A stretch of DNA of 64,000 nucleotides from Craterostigma plantagineum (GCA_027422505.1 JAPQWV010000684.1:62001-126000); one strand, 5' to 3'; counted from the stretch's first letter, positions 1-9,665 are shown. Made by a program: numbers and translations. Notes: generated by a model not told the origin, from the sequence alone.

Positions 1-590
1 TGGCGACTAGGGACAAACCGTGGGTCGCTCAGAGGGCTGGTACGTCGACGTGTGTCCTCTGTGAGGAGCTGCACTACGAGACGGTTCAGCACCTGTACTT
101 TGATTATCGGTTCTCTCGTCAGTGTCTTCGGCTCCTTAGGCGACGCATCCGCTGGGATTGGCCGTATAGGGTCTGGGCCGATGGCATTTTGTGGGCTGCG
201 AAGAAATGGCGTGGCATCCATCTTCTTTCGGTCATGTCATGGCTTCCTTGGTTTACCATATTTGGCAGGCACACGCAACAAGCGCTGGAAGGAAGGGATC
301 ATCACGACTCCTCACAGGCTTGTGACTGTGGTCCTAGATATGGTTTGCATGAGACTCAATGGGATCGGCGAAGTATGATCTTCAAAGGACAGCCATTCGC
401 CGCCTTTGGCGAGTAGCGTGGTAGTCTGTGCTTTGATTGGGGATTAGTGAGTGGAGTTTGGGTATTGGGTTTTTTTATTCTTTGTTGATCCAGTAGTCTG
501 TTACTGTTTGCTTGTGAGAGATTTACTCTCACCCATCATGTACATTCACCCATTTATATATACACACTGGAATTATTCCAAAAACAAAAG
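1..590 (+). pseudogene. 3' end of an L1-type LINE ORF2 (zf-RVT) plus 3' UTR and A-rich tail
   Basis: The window opens inside the C-terminus of a LINE ORF2. Frame 2 reads a zinc-binding reverse-transcriptase-associated (zf-RVT) domain: CVLCEELHYETVQHLYF, then FSRQCLRLLRRR and WAAKKWRG. The same order occurs in LINE A (7250-7560) and LINE C. The frame is lost near 250, so this copy is broken. After about 420 comes a T/G-rich 3' UTR with the phrase CCAGTAGTCTGTTACTG, shared with the 3' UTRs at 7810 and 20635, and the copy ends in an A-rich tail at 580-589. L1-type LINEs copy themselves by target-primed reverse transcription, and zf-RVT is the usual C-terminal module of plant ORF2p. The 5' part lies outside the window. 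Confidence 0.85.
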
Positions 591-594
591 AGTG

Positions 595-1300
595 CCCGAG
601 TAGCTGTCTGGCAAGAGTGCTCGAGAAGCTGTCAGGCAAGAGCGCGCAAAAGTTATCAGGTAAGAGCACCCAGGAACTGTCAGGAAAGAGTACCCGAGCA
701 GCTGTCTAGTAAGACCCTACGCTTTGGCTACTTTGGCTTGATTGCTTTCACCAGGTCTAGCTAAAGTCGATTAGCCCGAGTTGTGTTAAGATAAGTGGCA
801 GTTCCCGAGAAGTTGTCAGGCAAGAGCTCCATTGAGCTGTCAAGAAGAGTGCCCGAGCAGCTCCACTGAGCTGCCAGAGAAGAGGGCCCGAGCAGCTGTC
901 TGCCAAGAGTGCTCGAGAGGCTGTCAGGCAAGAGCGCCCAAAAGTTGTCAGGCAAGCGCCTAGGAACTGTCAAGAGTGCCCGAGCAGCTGTCTGACAAGA
1001 GTGCCCGAGAAGCTGTCAGGCAAGAGCTCCATTGAGCTGTCAGGAAGGACTGCCCGAGCAGCTCCATTAAGCTGTCAGGAAGAGTGCCTGAGCAGCTCCA
1101 CTGAGCTGCCAGAGAAGAGTGCCCGAGCAGCTTGAGGGATTTTTCTGGAAGAGTGGCCGAGCAGCTCCAGGAAGTAGTCTGGCAAGAGCCTGAGGTGCTA
1201 TCAGGCGAGAGTGCCCGAACAGCTCCAACGCAAGAGCACCCGAACGCCCACCAAAAAGCTGAAGGCAAGAATGAGCTGAGGGAGGGGACGAGGCCCGAGC
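595..1300 (+). repeat. Imperfect tandem repeats, core GAGTGCCCGAGCAGCTGTC
   Basis: Many degenerate copies of a unit of roughly 20-45 bp are present, built from 'AAGAGTGCCCGAGCAGCTGTC', 'GAGAAGCTGTCAGGCAAGAG' and 'CTCCATTGAGCTGTCAGG'. They create long open frames on both strands (Ser/Leu-rich on the minus strand at 960-1505), which are by-products of the repeat. Their place upstream of a TATA box suits LTR U3 subrepeats. Confidence 0.75.
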
Positions 1301-1468
1301 AGGGAGTTCCTTGACAGGAAGAAGAACCCTGAAAGGAAACTGAAGCAAGAAAAAGAGGAGTGGAAGGGAGAAGGTGGAACGTGGAGAATACCACGTTCCA
1401 ACACGAGGTTCGCAAAAAAGGCGGACCAGGGTGAAAGATCAGGTCAAGGCGAGACTGATTGAGGTCTG

Positions 1469-1476
1469 TATAAATA
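1469..1476 (+). promoter_or_regulatory. TATA box (TATAAATA) of the LTR-like segment
   Basis: A canonical TATAAATA lies at the end of the repeat block, about 80-100 bp upstream of the R/U5-like block. It is read as the pol II promoter of an LTR. This is assigned by position and sequence only. Confidence 0.5.
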
Positions 1477-2155
1477 GAGGTGGTTGAATCATTTCCTAGG
1501 TACACATTCTGAAACTAAAGAACTGATTTACGAGCCAACACACCTGTTTTCTGACTTAAGCATTGGAGGGGCAACGCCGGCACCAACCCTGGCCCCCTTT
1601 CGACGTGTTTTTGAGTTTTTGAGTGTTAGGCTTGATGGAGGAGATTGTCGGAGACTGAAGAGTTCGCGCCTGAGAGACTGCAAAGGAAAAGAAGCCGCGC
1701 CAAGAAGCCGTTGCAAAAGGGTGTTTTACGCGGTCCACATCAGACTCCTATCAGCTGACTTATCGGGGATAAGTTCTTGGAATGGCTCTTCAGCTGATTT
1801 ATAGGAATCCTCAGTCTCCGATCAGGTCCGGTCTGGGTTAGCATCCAAAGATAGGACAACATTTTTTATAGTTCCCAGTGTGAGATGCCTCTGAGCTCGA
1901 ACTCGTTCAACTTCTTTATCTTGTCCGGTGACCTTCAGATTCGTTGACGAACTTCTTCTAAGAAGGGGATCTCTATCCTTTTGTTTTCCCACGGCGTGTC
2001 GACTCGAACGGTCCCTAGAGTTAGTCTCGAAGGGGTGTCCGCTAGTTGAGCAATTAGTTCTGGAAGCCTTGGGCGTATCACTTCTTGATCTTCACCTTCA
2101 TGAAGTTCTTCGTCTCTAGTAGAACTAGGTCGACAGAGGCTAATTGTAGGAAGTG

Positions 2156-4543
2156 TCAAACGTCCTTGAGCCTTTTCTGAGCCATGTCTGCGGGTACGCT
2201 GTGGGTCAACCATTGTCCATCGAAGACGTAATGATCGAGGGCTTTGTGTGGGTCGACTCCACTTCTTGACGTTCCCGATTGGTCTGGAGCGGTCGAACTA
2301 GGAGGTGCTTGAGTTTCTGCCAATGCCACGAGCATTTCGACACTTACGTCTTCTTCCGGAAGCAAGGGGCTTGTGAAAGTCGTCGTTGGTGTGGACGGAG
2401 GCGTCGGTAGGGTGGGTGATTCGTATGGTTCGAGAGTTTGGGTGGTGTGGTGCGTAGTGGTGGTTTGGGTTTGTGTATTAGTAGGTTGTGAGGTTTTAGA
2501 GGCTCCTGTACTTGTCCGCGCCATGCCCGAGCTTTGTCCTTGGCCGCTTGTAGATACTCGCAACCTCTTCACCCCCTCATGAGGACCGTGATCGTCAGGG
2601 TAGTCATGTCGGCATTTTGAGCGGGAGCTTTGACCTCGACATGAGGTAGTAGGTGGGTCAGGACTCTACCAGACGTCTGAAGAGGTCTTCTTCCTCTGGC
2701 ATCCGGTTGGGTGGCTCAACGATTCGGGCGACTAAAATGGAGTGGAGTTCGCTGATGGGTACATCGGCTGGGTTGATTAAGTTAAGCGATAGGATGTGTG
2801 TGGTGGTCAGTATGGGTTGGTTGGGTGTGAGGTTAAGTCGAAGGGGCCTCGGAGACGGGTGCTTTCCCTCTGTCTTGGCAGGACGTCTCGATAGCCGTGT
2901 GCACTCCTCCATTAATTTTGTCTTCAAATGATCTGAGAGCTTCGGAGAGAGCGGTCCTCAGTCGATCTTCGGTCAACAATGGCGAGAACACCTCCGTTGA
3001 TGGACCAGGACGACTGATGTCGCCTGTTGCCAACCCTTGAGTGAACAGCGTCTCAACAAGTTGGCTCGTCGTCGCTTGAGGTTGCGATGTTTCGAGACTT
3101 CCATCCAATCCTCGAGATAATTCCAAAGGAATCGTCTCTACGGATGTTGTGGCAGGCTCAGATTGAACCTGCGAGTCAGACAATTGGACTTCGTGGCCGG
3201 TAGTGGTTGGAACTTGAATCTCGGCCTCGAAGGATGCTTCTAAGTTGTGATGCGGCTCAAGATTGAGCGAAGGAAGGTCCATGGTACTTGAAGTAAGTAC
3301 TGGCGTCGTGTCTGACGTCGTCGTGACAGTGGTATCGATGGGTTGACTGGATAGCAGTTGAGGTCGTGGAACCCGTTTGACCAGTTGAGCCTCCTCGTCT
3401 AATTCCGTGGACTCGGACGAGGTAGCTGTGTGAGGAGTCTGTTCTCGTTCAACGTCCTCATGGGCTTGTGCTGTCACTTGAGATTCTCGAAGTTGGTTGG
3501 ACCCCGTTTCCGCCTCGAGCGGTGCTTCGTTGGTAGGAACCTCCTCAATTGGTTCCTGAAGCACTTCTACAATAATTGGGAGCTCTTCTTCGAGTTCTTG
3601 CACTTGAGCTTCGATTTCCAACTCCTGGGCCACTTCATCTATCAGCGTGGCGTCTGGGTCAGGCATTGGAGCTTCTTGAGTTGGTTGCTCTGGTGCTAGT
3701 TCCTGTGCTACAACGTCGATCAAAGCAGCCTCAGGACTTGGTTGTTGTTGCTGGGGAGAGCTCACATTGAAATCCTTCGGGAGCCCTCGAATCATCTGCT
3801 CGGTAAGATGGTGTTCCCGACAGTATAATCGATATACATCTCCTGTGGGGTCAGCGAGACATAGCAACTCGAACGTGATCGGCATCGATGGCTGATTCAG
3901 ATCCGTGACCCTGTGGTTGTGGAAGAACTTGAGCCGGAGCGGTTGGTAGTTTCCTCCTGGAGGCAGACGATGAATGTTCTCGTGAAGCTCCATGAGTTGA
4001 ACAATGATTACGGAGAACCACCTGGCGTACGGCACATTCTTCGACCGCTTGTTCTCCTTTTGTCTAATCTGTTATGCAAGATCGTTCCAGATCAGTTGGC
4101 AAAATCGTAATTCCGTGAGAACGTGATACCGTGGAAGATGCGAAGGATGTTACCGTTGCCCTTGTCAAATCCGGCGTGATGCAGCGACAGACACTTATCG
4201 ATAATCCCAAAAAGTGTCTTCCATGGATCTGGGATGCCGTTGCTCTGTACTTGCGCGAGCTTGGTGTGCGGCGGACGGTATCCCATGTGGAGAAAGTCAT
4301 GTATCATCTCCGCATCCGTCGGCAGATGGCGTAATTGTGGTTGAATGTTAGGTCCAAGACAAGGCCAAAATCATTCTTGCTGAAGCTGACGTGTCTTGTC
4401 CCGATCACCGTAGTGAATTGGTAAGTGCCCTCAATTACATGATTCTGTATACGTCCCCATAACTGTTGGAGGTAGACCATTGGCACTGAGACCGTCACTG
4501 TAAGGGCGTGCCAGAGGGAATGGCCTTGTAGAATGGACACCAT
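2156..4543 (-). pseudogene. Decayed retroelement accessory ORF (plant extra-ORF type), hypothetical protein
   Basis: Read on the minus strand, three successive segments look like one ancestral protein. First, 4543-4304 begins MVSILQGHSLWHALTV and continues VYLQQLWGRIQNHVIEG. Second, 4307-4092 has PWKTLFGIIDKCLSLHHAGFD. Third, 4035-2833 (400 aa) begins PYARWFSVIIVQLMELHE and becomes a long Glu/Ser/Thr/Pro/Gln-rich tail; a Ser/Thr/Pro-rich segment (2572-2156) follows. Just upstream of 4035 the same frame reads LIWNDLA, a stop, then QIRQKENKRSKN, so the third segment runs on from the second across a frame change and a stop. I recall this pattern (HALT, a QFW-like motif, LWRT..INKC, then NVPYPRF, then a low-complexity tail) from an extra ORF in many plant retroelement proteins, such as those of Asteraceae. 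Its function is unknown. The frame between 2830 and 2575 is broken. A further open segment at 2213-1935 may be its 3' end. Confidence 0.55.
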
Positions 4544-5320
4544 GATCTCGACTAGGCACCGAAAGGTAGTCAGACGAGCTGAAAATTCGTGTCCTGTACT
4601 TTGAGGTGCAAATTGTGATCGTATATATGGTCGTATGCTGTATAGTTAGCCATCTGACTATAAGAAATCAGAAATTCATTAGTTCAATTTGAAAATTTAG
4701 TCAAAAATTATTAGATCAAATTATAGTATTTGAACAGTTTATAGCATATTTGATAGACATGTAAGACATAATATTGCACATAGATTATGCGGGAATGAAC
4801 AAACTTTGATGGTATTTGATGAAATTTTCGAAATCACGTATAAAGCATATAAGATGTTTTAACGAAATTTTTCCAACTGTTGAACTCTCGCATACCACTA
4901 TTCGTTCCGTTCTAATTTTCGCTCGAAAATTGAATTCTCAATAATAATTTCCTATGTGTTAATTTCTAATTAAAGTCTCCGTGTAATTTTGCGATCGAAA
5001 ATTTTTATTCGGCGTTCGCTAGAATATAAAAGACTTAGAGAAATTTTGCTAAGTGTTGAAGTGTTAACAGCAGTACTGTAGACGATCAATTTTACGACGA
5101 GAAAAATTTTCGTGTAAATTTAAATTAATTTCCGCGTAAATTTACAATTGAGAAATTTTTCGCGTGTGAATAAAATTTTCTCACGCGGGTAACGTCCGGC
5201 GCCGTCGTTTCCGGTCACTCTTGATTGGTCGGCGATTGTGGTGTCCGGCTGCACCTTCCACGGGTGGGCTTGATACGGTTCTTGGAGAATTCTGATTGAT
5301 CGGGTACGTTTTCGGGTCTG
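4544..5320. other. AT-rich intergenic stretch, no gene seen
   Basis: No coding region is supported here. The sequence is AT-rich up to about 5180 and becomes GC-richer just before the LINE A ORF1 start. Part of 5180-5320 may be LINE A 5' UTR, because a similar GC-rich leader precedes the LINE B start at 9666. The LINE 5' boundary could not be fixed. Confidence 0.5.
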
Positions 5321-5507
5321 ATGGAGGAAGATGTGTCACTAATGGTTCCGGCACAGGTGGTGCGGGACGGTGCTGCGGCTGTGGTCATCGCACACGCGAC
5401 GGATCATCCGATTGATCTCGCCCTGCCCGATTTGGATGCCCTTATCGCCGCCTATCCGGATTTTGCGGCATGTTTTGATGGAGAACGGTTCCGTGCCTTG
5501 CAGCGAA
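5321..5507 (+). pseudogene. LINE A ORF1 N-terminal remnant
   Basis: The frame begins MEEDVSLMVPAQVV and contains LPDLDALIAAYPDFAACFDG followed by ERFRALQR. The LINE B start at 9666 has the matching segment LPDLAALCATYPEFAACFDE followed by PRFRGL. I infer a conserved N-terminal motif of ORF1 in this LINE family. ORF1 proteins of plant L1-type LINEs are RNA-binding, with DUF4283 and CCHC modules further on, as in LINE B. Both modules are missing here because the sequence jumps into ORF2 near 5507. The initiator is the first ATG after the GC-rich leader. Confidence 0.6.
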
Positions 5508-5989
5508 AGATCCTTGCAGGCGCTTCATGCGTACTGGTCGGGTATTGTTCTTGCTGCCTAAAGGCGTTGTTCGAGCCTTGGAGTCGCGATTTAGGAAATT
5601 TTGTGGGGAGGCGCATCAGCTAAGGTGGCATGGGAGGTTTTGTGTCTACCTGTAGCGGAGGGGGGATTGGGACTGCGCTCTATAACTGTCGACAACAAGG
5701 CCCTCTTACTTAAGCAACTGTGGAGTGTACTTACCAGGACCCCAGACTCGATTTGGGTCGAATGGCTCTATAGGATGCGGCTGCATTCTCGATTGCTATG
5801 AGACATTCGGGTCTCGGTGAATGATGCTTGGAGCTGGCGGAAGTTGCTACAGATGCGCCCGTTGATCAGATCTATTATTACGTTCCGTATAGGGGATGGG
5901 GCCACGGTTTGGCTGTGGAAGGACCCCTGGTTGCTGCCTACGTCGCTTCTGGAGAGATTTCCTCGGGGCCCTATTGTGATGGGGCTGCC

Positions 5990-6455
5990 TGTAACATCCC
6001 GTCCCATACCGGGTGTCACTGTAGCATCCGTCCCTACCGGGACCTGTGGGGTTGGGCCCACCACACTCCGACTGATAGTCTGGCCCCACTGTACCATCAC
6101 TTAACCTTTCAGCGTGCTTCGTCCTCGCTCACACGCACCCTGGGCAAACTTCCCAGGGGGTCACCCATCCTAAGATTGCTTCAAGTCAAGCACGCTTAAC
6201 TTCGAAGTTCTTTCGGATGGACTCCCGAAAAGGTAGGTCGACCTTGGTGATATGAGTAATACTATCAATTCTTTTATACGATTCTTAGCCTGACACGCCC
6301 ATACATTGTCAGTCTCAGGATTCCCTCTCATTCGGGTGTCGGATCGGTTCGTTCATGTACCCCATCACCTAGAAGCCTGCCAGGAGCCGCTCCTTGTCCG
6401 TGCATCTCTTTGGCACCGGCGATCACTCCCGCCCTCGTCGGCCTCGGGCGTCACA
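5990..6455 (-). repeat. Cassandra 3' LTR (element orientation)
   Basis: On the plus strand it starts TGTAACATCCCGTCCC and ends GGGCGTCACA. It is nearly identical to 6528-6994. The left flank is the CTGCC target-site duplication. Confidence 0.92.
6138..6226 (-). other. 5S rRNA-like segment in the Cassandra 3' LTR
   Basis: The minus strand reads GAAGTTAAGCGTGCTTG, then AGGATGGGTGACC and CCTGGGAAGT. These match the A-box, intermediate-element and C-box portions of plant 5S rRNA in order. The distal 5' part of 5S is diverged and the stretch between the boxes is altered, so this is a 5S-derived region rather than a usable 5S gene. It may retain pol III promoter activity, as proposed for Cassandra. 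Confidence 0.85.
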
Positions 6456-6513
6456 TGCCCACCAGCTTCCGTCTGGTTCGTCCCCGAACCAGCACCGTAC
6501 TGCGAGAGGTTGT

Positions 6514-6525
6514 GCTCTGATACCA
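6514..6525 (-). promoter_or_regulatory. Cassandra primer-binding site (tRNA-iMet)
   Basis: The plus strand reads GCTCTGATACCA, the complement of the standard plant LTR-retrotransposon PBS TGGTATCAGAGC. Two bases separate it from the 5' LTR edge at 6528. It fixes the minus orientation. Confidence 0.93.
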
Positions 6526-6527
6526 CC

Positions 6528-6994
6528 TGTAACATCCCGTCCCATACCGGGTGTCACTGTAGCATCCGTCCCTACCGGGACCTGTGAGGTTGGGCCCACC
6601 ACACTCCGACTGATAGTTTGGCCCCACTGTACCACCACTTAACCTTTCAGCGTGCTTCGTCCTCGCTCACACGCACCCTGGGCAAACTTCCCACGGGGTC
6701 ACCCATCCTAAGATTGCTTCAAGTCAAGCACGCTTAACTTCGAAGTTCTTTCGGATGGACTCCCGAAAAGGTAGGTCGACCTTGGTGATATGAGTAGTAC
6801 TATCAATTCTTTTATACGATTCTTAGCCTGACACGCCCATACATTGTCAGTCTCAGGATCCCCTCTCATTCGGGTGTCGGATCGGTTCGTTCATGTACCC
6901 CATCACCTAGAAGCCTGCCAGGAGCCGCTCCTTATCCGTGCATCTCTTTGGCACCGGCGATCACTCCCCGCCCTCGTCGGCCTCGGGCGTCACA
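6528..6994 (-). repeat. Cassandra 5' LTR (element orientation)
   Basis: Direct repeat of 5990-6455 with only scattered differences, ending GGGCGTCACA and followed by the second CTGCC duplication at 6995-6999. Confidence 0.92.
6676..6765 (-). other. 5S rRNA-like segment in the Cassandra 5' LTR
   Basis: Same 5S-derived core as at 6138-6226. The C-box region here reads CCCGTGGGAAGT on the minus strand, where the other LTR has CCCCTGGGAAGT, so this copy has lost one conserved base. The A-box-like GAAGTTAAGCGTGCTTG is intact. Confidence 0.85.
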
Positions 6995-7926
6995 CTGCCT
7001 CTCGATTCCCGGTTGAGTGTGGTCCTTAATGCGCAGGGGTGGAATTGGCCAGGGCAGGGGGCGGGTGGAGTATCTTGAGATTAGTCGGCTTCTACCTTCT
7101 GTGGTTCGTGGGTTCAGGATGGTGTACAGCGGACGGGATCGCCGGATGGATCTATGACGGTGGCTTTGGCTCGAGAAGCCATGCGCCCCAGGAGGCCACC
7201 GGTGGGTTGGGAGGTATTATTTGGAGGGCCGCTGAAGGTCCCAAGGCACGAGTTAATTTTATATTTGGGATTGCAGGATCGTCTCTCGACTAGGGACAAG
7301 CCGTGGATTGCTCAGAGGGTGGGGACTCCAGCTTCTGTCCTCTGCGAGGAACTGCATTACGAGAATGCCCAGCATCTCTTTTTTGACTGTCCCTTCTCAC
7401 GCCAGTGTCTTCGTCTTCTGAGGCATCGGACTCGATGGATCTAGCCGTATCGGGATTGGCATTTGGGCATTCGGTGTGCGGCGGCCCGCTGGAGAGGGAA
7501 GCATCTTCTCATGCAGCATACCGTCATATTCTAGCTTCCCTTGTCTACCATATTTGGCAGGCAAGGAATAAGCACTGGAAGGAGGGATCATCACTACTCC
7601 ACAGAGGCTTGTGGGGTGTATTCTTGCCTTGGCTACCATGCGGATTAGTGGCACGTCCGCCAAGTACGACCTTCATCGGGCGTCTATACACCGACTATGG
7701 CGTGTGGCTTGGTAGGACTGCTTATTGGTTGATGGTTGATTTATTGGTTGATTAGAGTGTTGGGTTGATTGGTTGATTGGTTGTTTGGTTCTTTCTTTCT
7801 TGTGGGGTCTTTTAGTTCTTTGCTTTTGCCCAGTAGCATGTTACTGGTTGGTCGCGGAGTTATCCTCCTGCTCATATGTATATTATTTCCACTATATATA
7901 TACATGGGACATTACACCAAAAAAAA

Positions 7927-8369
7927 CTCCGTCAAAGCCCCTTTCGATCTAAGGTTCACGCAGACCACTATTTTGTTGTCGTCGGTCATTGGCACTCCCT
8001 GAGTAATAAGCCATGTTCGACGTACAACTCGTGAGTCAGTGTCCATGAAACGATTCAATCCCTTGATTCAATTCGAATCACAAGTCATGACCTCCGCTTC
8101 CAATCGGGATATCGGCACACGATAGGTCATCGACAAATAAGCCGTAATTGGTTATCCAACACCCAACTGGAGCCTTAGGCTTACAGACTTCTAATGTTCG
8201 AGATTAAAAGTCCACTGGTGCCTTCCTATCTCGTGCCCATCGAGAACAGTGACTCAACTCGACACATGGATTTGTTCATTTATTGCTTTACCGGATACTA
8301 AGTAAAGAACTCATATATCCAATAAACGAACAATCCTCGTATAGCATTTGAGGGCATATTCCTAACATT
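7927..8369 (-). mobile_element. Ty1/copia LTR fragment
   Basis: The minus strand starts TGTTAGGAATATGCCCTC at 8369, a start typical of plant copia LTRs. Further in it parallels the copia 3' LTR at 24798-25422: 'ACATGGCTTATTACTC' here and 'ACATGGCCTATTACTC' there, then 'GAACCTTAGA' and 'GACCTTAGAC', then a final 'TGACGGAGTT' and 'TAACGGAGTT'. It stops at the LINE A poly(A), so it is a truncated or solo LTR. No coding region accompanies it. Confidence 0.6.
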
Positions 8370-8904
8370 GGAGACTTTATAAAACGTTAATATATGTTTT
8401 AGAAACTGTATTTACACTTGAGGAACAGGATCTCCACAAAAACATTGTTTTTTTATAACTCGTCTTTTATATATAATGTAAATTGGAGAATTATTATTCT
8501 ACATATTCTAATATGATACAGAATATACGAGGTAAACGCTTCATGTGAGAGAGTTTCTAGGACAAATTGAGGTTTCGATTGACTAACTGATGAATCCGAA
8601 TCGGCCGAATCACTCATGGTATGATCCTATACATCCTAGGTCTTCCCGTTCCGTCATTTGGCTTATGTTCTTGATGTAGCATTCAGATCGAGTGACTCTA
8701 TGAATAGACTTAGATTCCCGGAACAAAAAGATGAAGAATGGAGCCAAAATATGGTTCACAGCCACGAGCAAGGTTCGGATACAGAATCCCTTTGGTTAAA
8801 AACAATATTGATGAGTCTTCTTTCTGTGGTTAAAATTTCAAATTCATCGGACATTGTTTACCCATCGATCTGGGAGAAATACGAAAAATGTCACAAAACT
8901 GTCG
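8370..8904. other. Unassigned AT-rich sequence, no supported gene
   Basis: An open frame of 99 codons (8658-8957, +) is present, but it matches nothing I recognise, its end overlaps the palindrome-rich block, and it has no supporting neighbours. I leave it unannotated as a gene. Confidence 0.4.
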
Positions 8905-9115
8905 AAAGCATCACGGCCGTGACGCCAGCTGCGAGAGGCCGTGAAAGTGAGCAGTAGCCAAATTTCTCTCTCCCCGACACCTTCACGGCCGTGACCCCTT
9001 TGAGGAGAGGTCGTGAAGGCCGGTGGAGCTTCGGCCAAGCTTTGTGTCGGTGCGTTCACAGCTGTGAACCTTGGGTTCGAGGCCGTGAAGCCGTCGATCG
9101 CAGGCCGTGAACGTC
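8905..9115. repeat. Cluster of CACGGCCGTGA palindromes
   Basis: The perfect palindrome TCACGGCCGTGA occurs at about 8911 and 8983, and TTCACAGCTGTGAA at about 9055. Half-sites (GAGGCCGTGAA, AGGTCGTGAAGG, AGGCCGTGAACG) lie in between. The flanking spacers partly repeat, so this looks like a short degenerate tandem array. Its parent element is unknown. Confidence 0.6.
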
Positions 9116-9460
9116 GCTTTAGTGGTCAATTTTGATCCAAATCAGATCCAATTTCGTTCCTTGTTCTTATGTGAGAATATGGGACATTGTCTGGTCATTT
9201 GATGACTTATTACAAAGGAATCAAACAATAATTAGGTTATGTAGGATATGATTTAATTTAAAGTCATTTTTATTACTTTCCAAAAAAAAGTCATTTTTAA
9301 TAGTTGAAAAATGATTTTTATCATAAGGAATTGAGCAATTTCGTGGCTCACTCAATCCAAGTCCATTCTCACTCTAGCTTTGAGTTTTAGAGAGAGTTGA
9401 GAGCAAAAGGTTTGAACTTTGAGTGAAAAACCTAAATGAGAAATATTTTCACCATCAGTA
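9116..9460. other. AT-rich sequence before LINE B, no gene seen
   Basis: No coding evidence. From about 9461 the sequence turns into a GC-richer leader leading to the LINE B start codon, probably its 5' UTR. Confidence 0.4.
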
Positions 9461-9665
9461 GGTGCGATTTTCACACAGTTGGGGATTTTTCAAATTTTCG
9501 ATCGATCTTCACGATCTTCACGTCGTTCACCGTTGTTTCCGGCCATCATCCGTTGCTGGTGGTCGGCCGGTGAGGTTCACCGTTGTTCTCCATCGCCTAC
9601 GTGGCGGTGGTGCGGATCTGTTTCTTGGAATTTACTACTCCGTGCGGCTAGGGTTTTGGCGTGCT

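Larger units (their letters stand above)
591..1800 (+). mobile_element. Probable LTR (U3 repeats, TATA box, R/U5-like block), family uncertain
   Basis: A repeat-rich upstream part (591-1300) is followed by a TATA box at 1469-1476 and then by a block near 1550-1600 (CTGACTTAAGCATTGGAGGG and downstream). From memory, that block resembles the R/U5 start of plant LTR retrotransposons, particularly Tat/Ogre-like gypsy elements. No TG...CA ends, target-site duplication or primer-binding site could be fixed, so the boundaries are approximate. It could be a solo or truncated LTR. No coding region of the same orientation follows it. Confidence 0.45.
5990..6994 (-). mobile_element. Cassandra-type TRIM retrotransposon, complete, with 5S rRNA-like LTRs
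   Basis: Two direct repeats, 5990-6455 (466 bp) and 6528-6994 (467 bp), are bounded by TG...CA and enclose only 72 bp (6456-6527). The 5 bp CTGCC flanks both sides (5985-5989 and 6995-6999) as a perfect TSD. The internal domain contains the complement of TGGTATCAGAGC (6514-6525), the initiator-Met-tRNA primer site, 2 bp inside the right-hand LTR, so the element runs on the minus strand. Each LTR holds sequence matching the plant 5S rRNA core on the minus strand. These are the defining traits of Cassandra, a non-autonomous family copied in trans. At about 1 kb it is larger than the Cassandra sizes I recall (roughly 0.6-0.9 kb). Confidence 0.93.
5508..7760 (+). pseudogene. LINE A ORF2 C-terminal remnant (RT thumb/connection and zf-RVT), interrupted
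   Basis: Left of the Cassandra insertion (5508-5989) the frames read LQALHAYWSG, then SAKVAWEVLCLPVAEGGLGL, then IGDGATVWLWKDPWL. LINE C has the same order on the minus strand at 48633-48163. Right of the insertion (6995 on) it continues with LDSRLSVVLNAQGWNWPG, then a region aligned to GGPL..PRHE, and the zf-RVT stretch RDKPWIAQRVGTPASVLCEE (about 7290-7350) with HLFFDCPFSRQC. Several frameshifts and stops are present, for example near 5560-5600 and at 7444. The last coding-like stretch, YHIWQARNKHWKEG, is at about 7550-7590. This copy is not functional. Confidence 0.75.
5321..7926 (+). mobile_element. LINE A: internally deleted L1-type element with nested Cassandra insertion
   Basis: The element has an ORF1-like start at 5321, ORF2 C-terminal sequence from about 5508, a 3' UTR from about 7700 and a poly(A) tail at 7919-7926. 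The endonuclease and nearly all of the reverse transcriptase are missing between 5507 and 5508, so the ORF1 N-terminus is joined directly to the end of ORF2. A Cassandra TRIM occupies 5990-6994; removing it and one copy of its TSD restores the ORF2 reading across the site. The right end abuts a copia LTR fragment. Confidence 0.75.

Noticed and set aside
960..1505. Ser/Leu-rich 181-codon ORF, minus strand
   Set aside because: It is the antisense reading of U3-type tandem repeats with stop-free phases.
6138..6226. Functional 5S rRNA gene
   Set aside because: Only the core boxes match, the 5' part and spacing are diverged, and it is embedded in a Cassandra LTR with a second copy 538 bp away.
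8658..8957. 99-codon ORF as a host gene
   Set aside because: No recognisable domain, it overlaps the palindrome cluster, and its surroundings are transposon debris.
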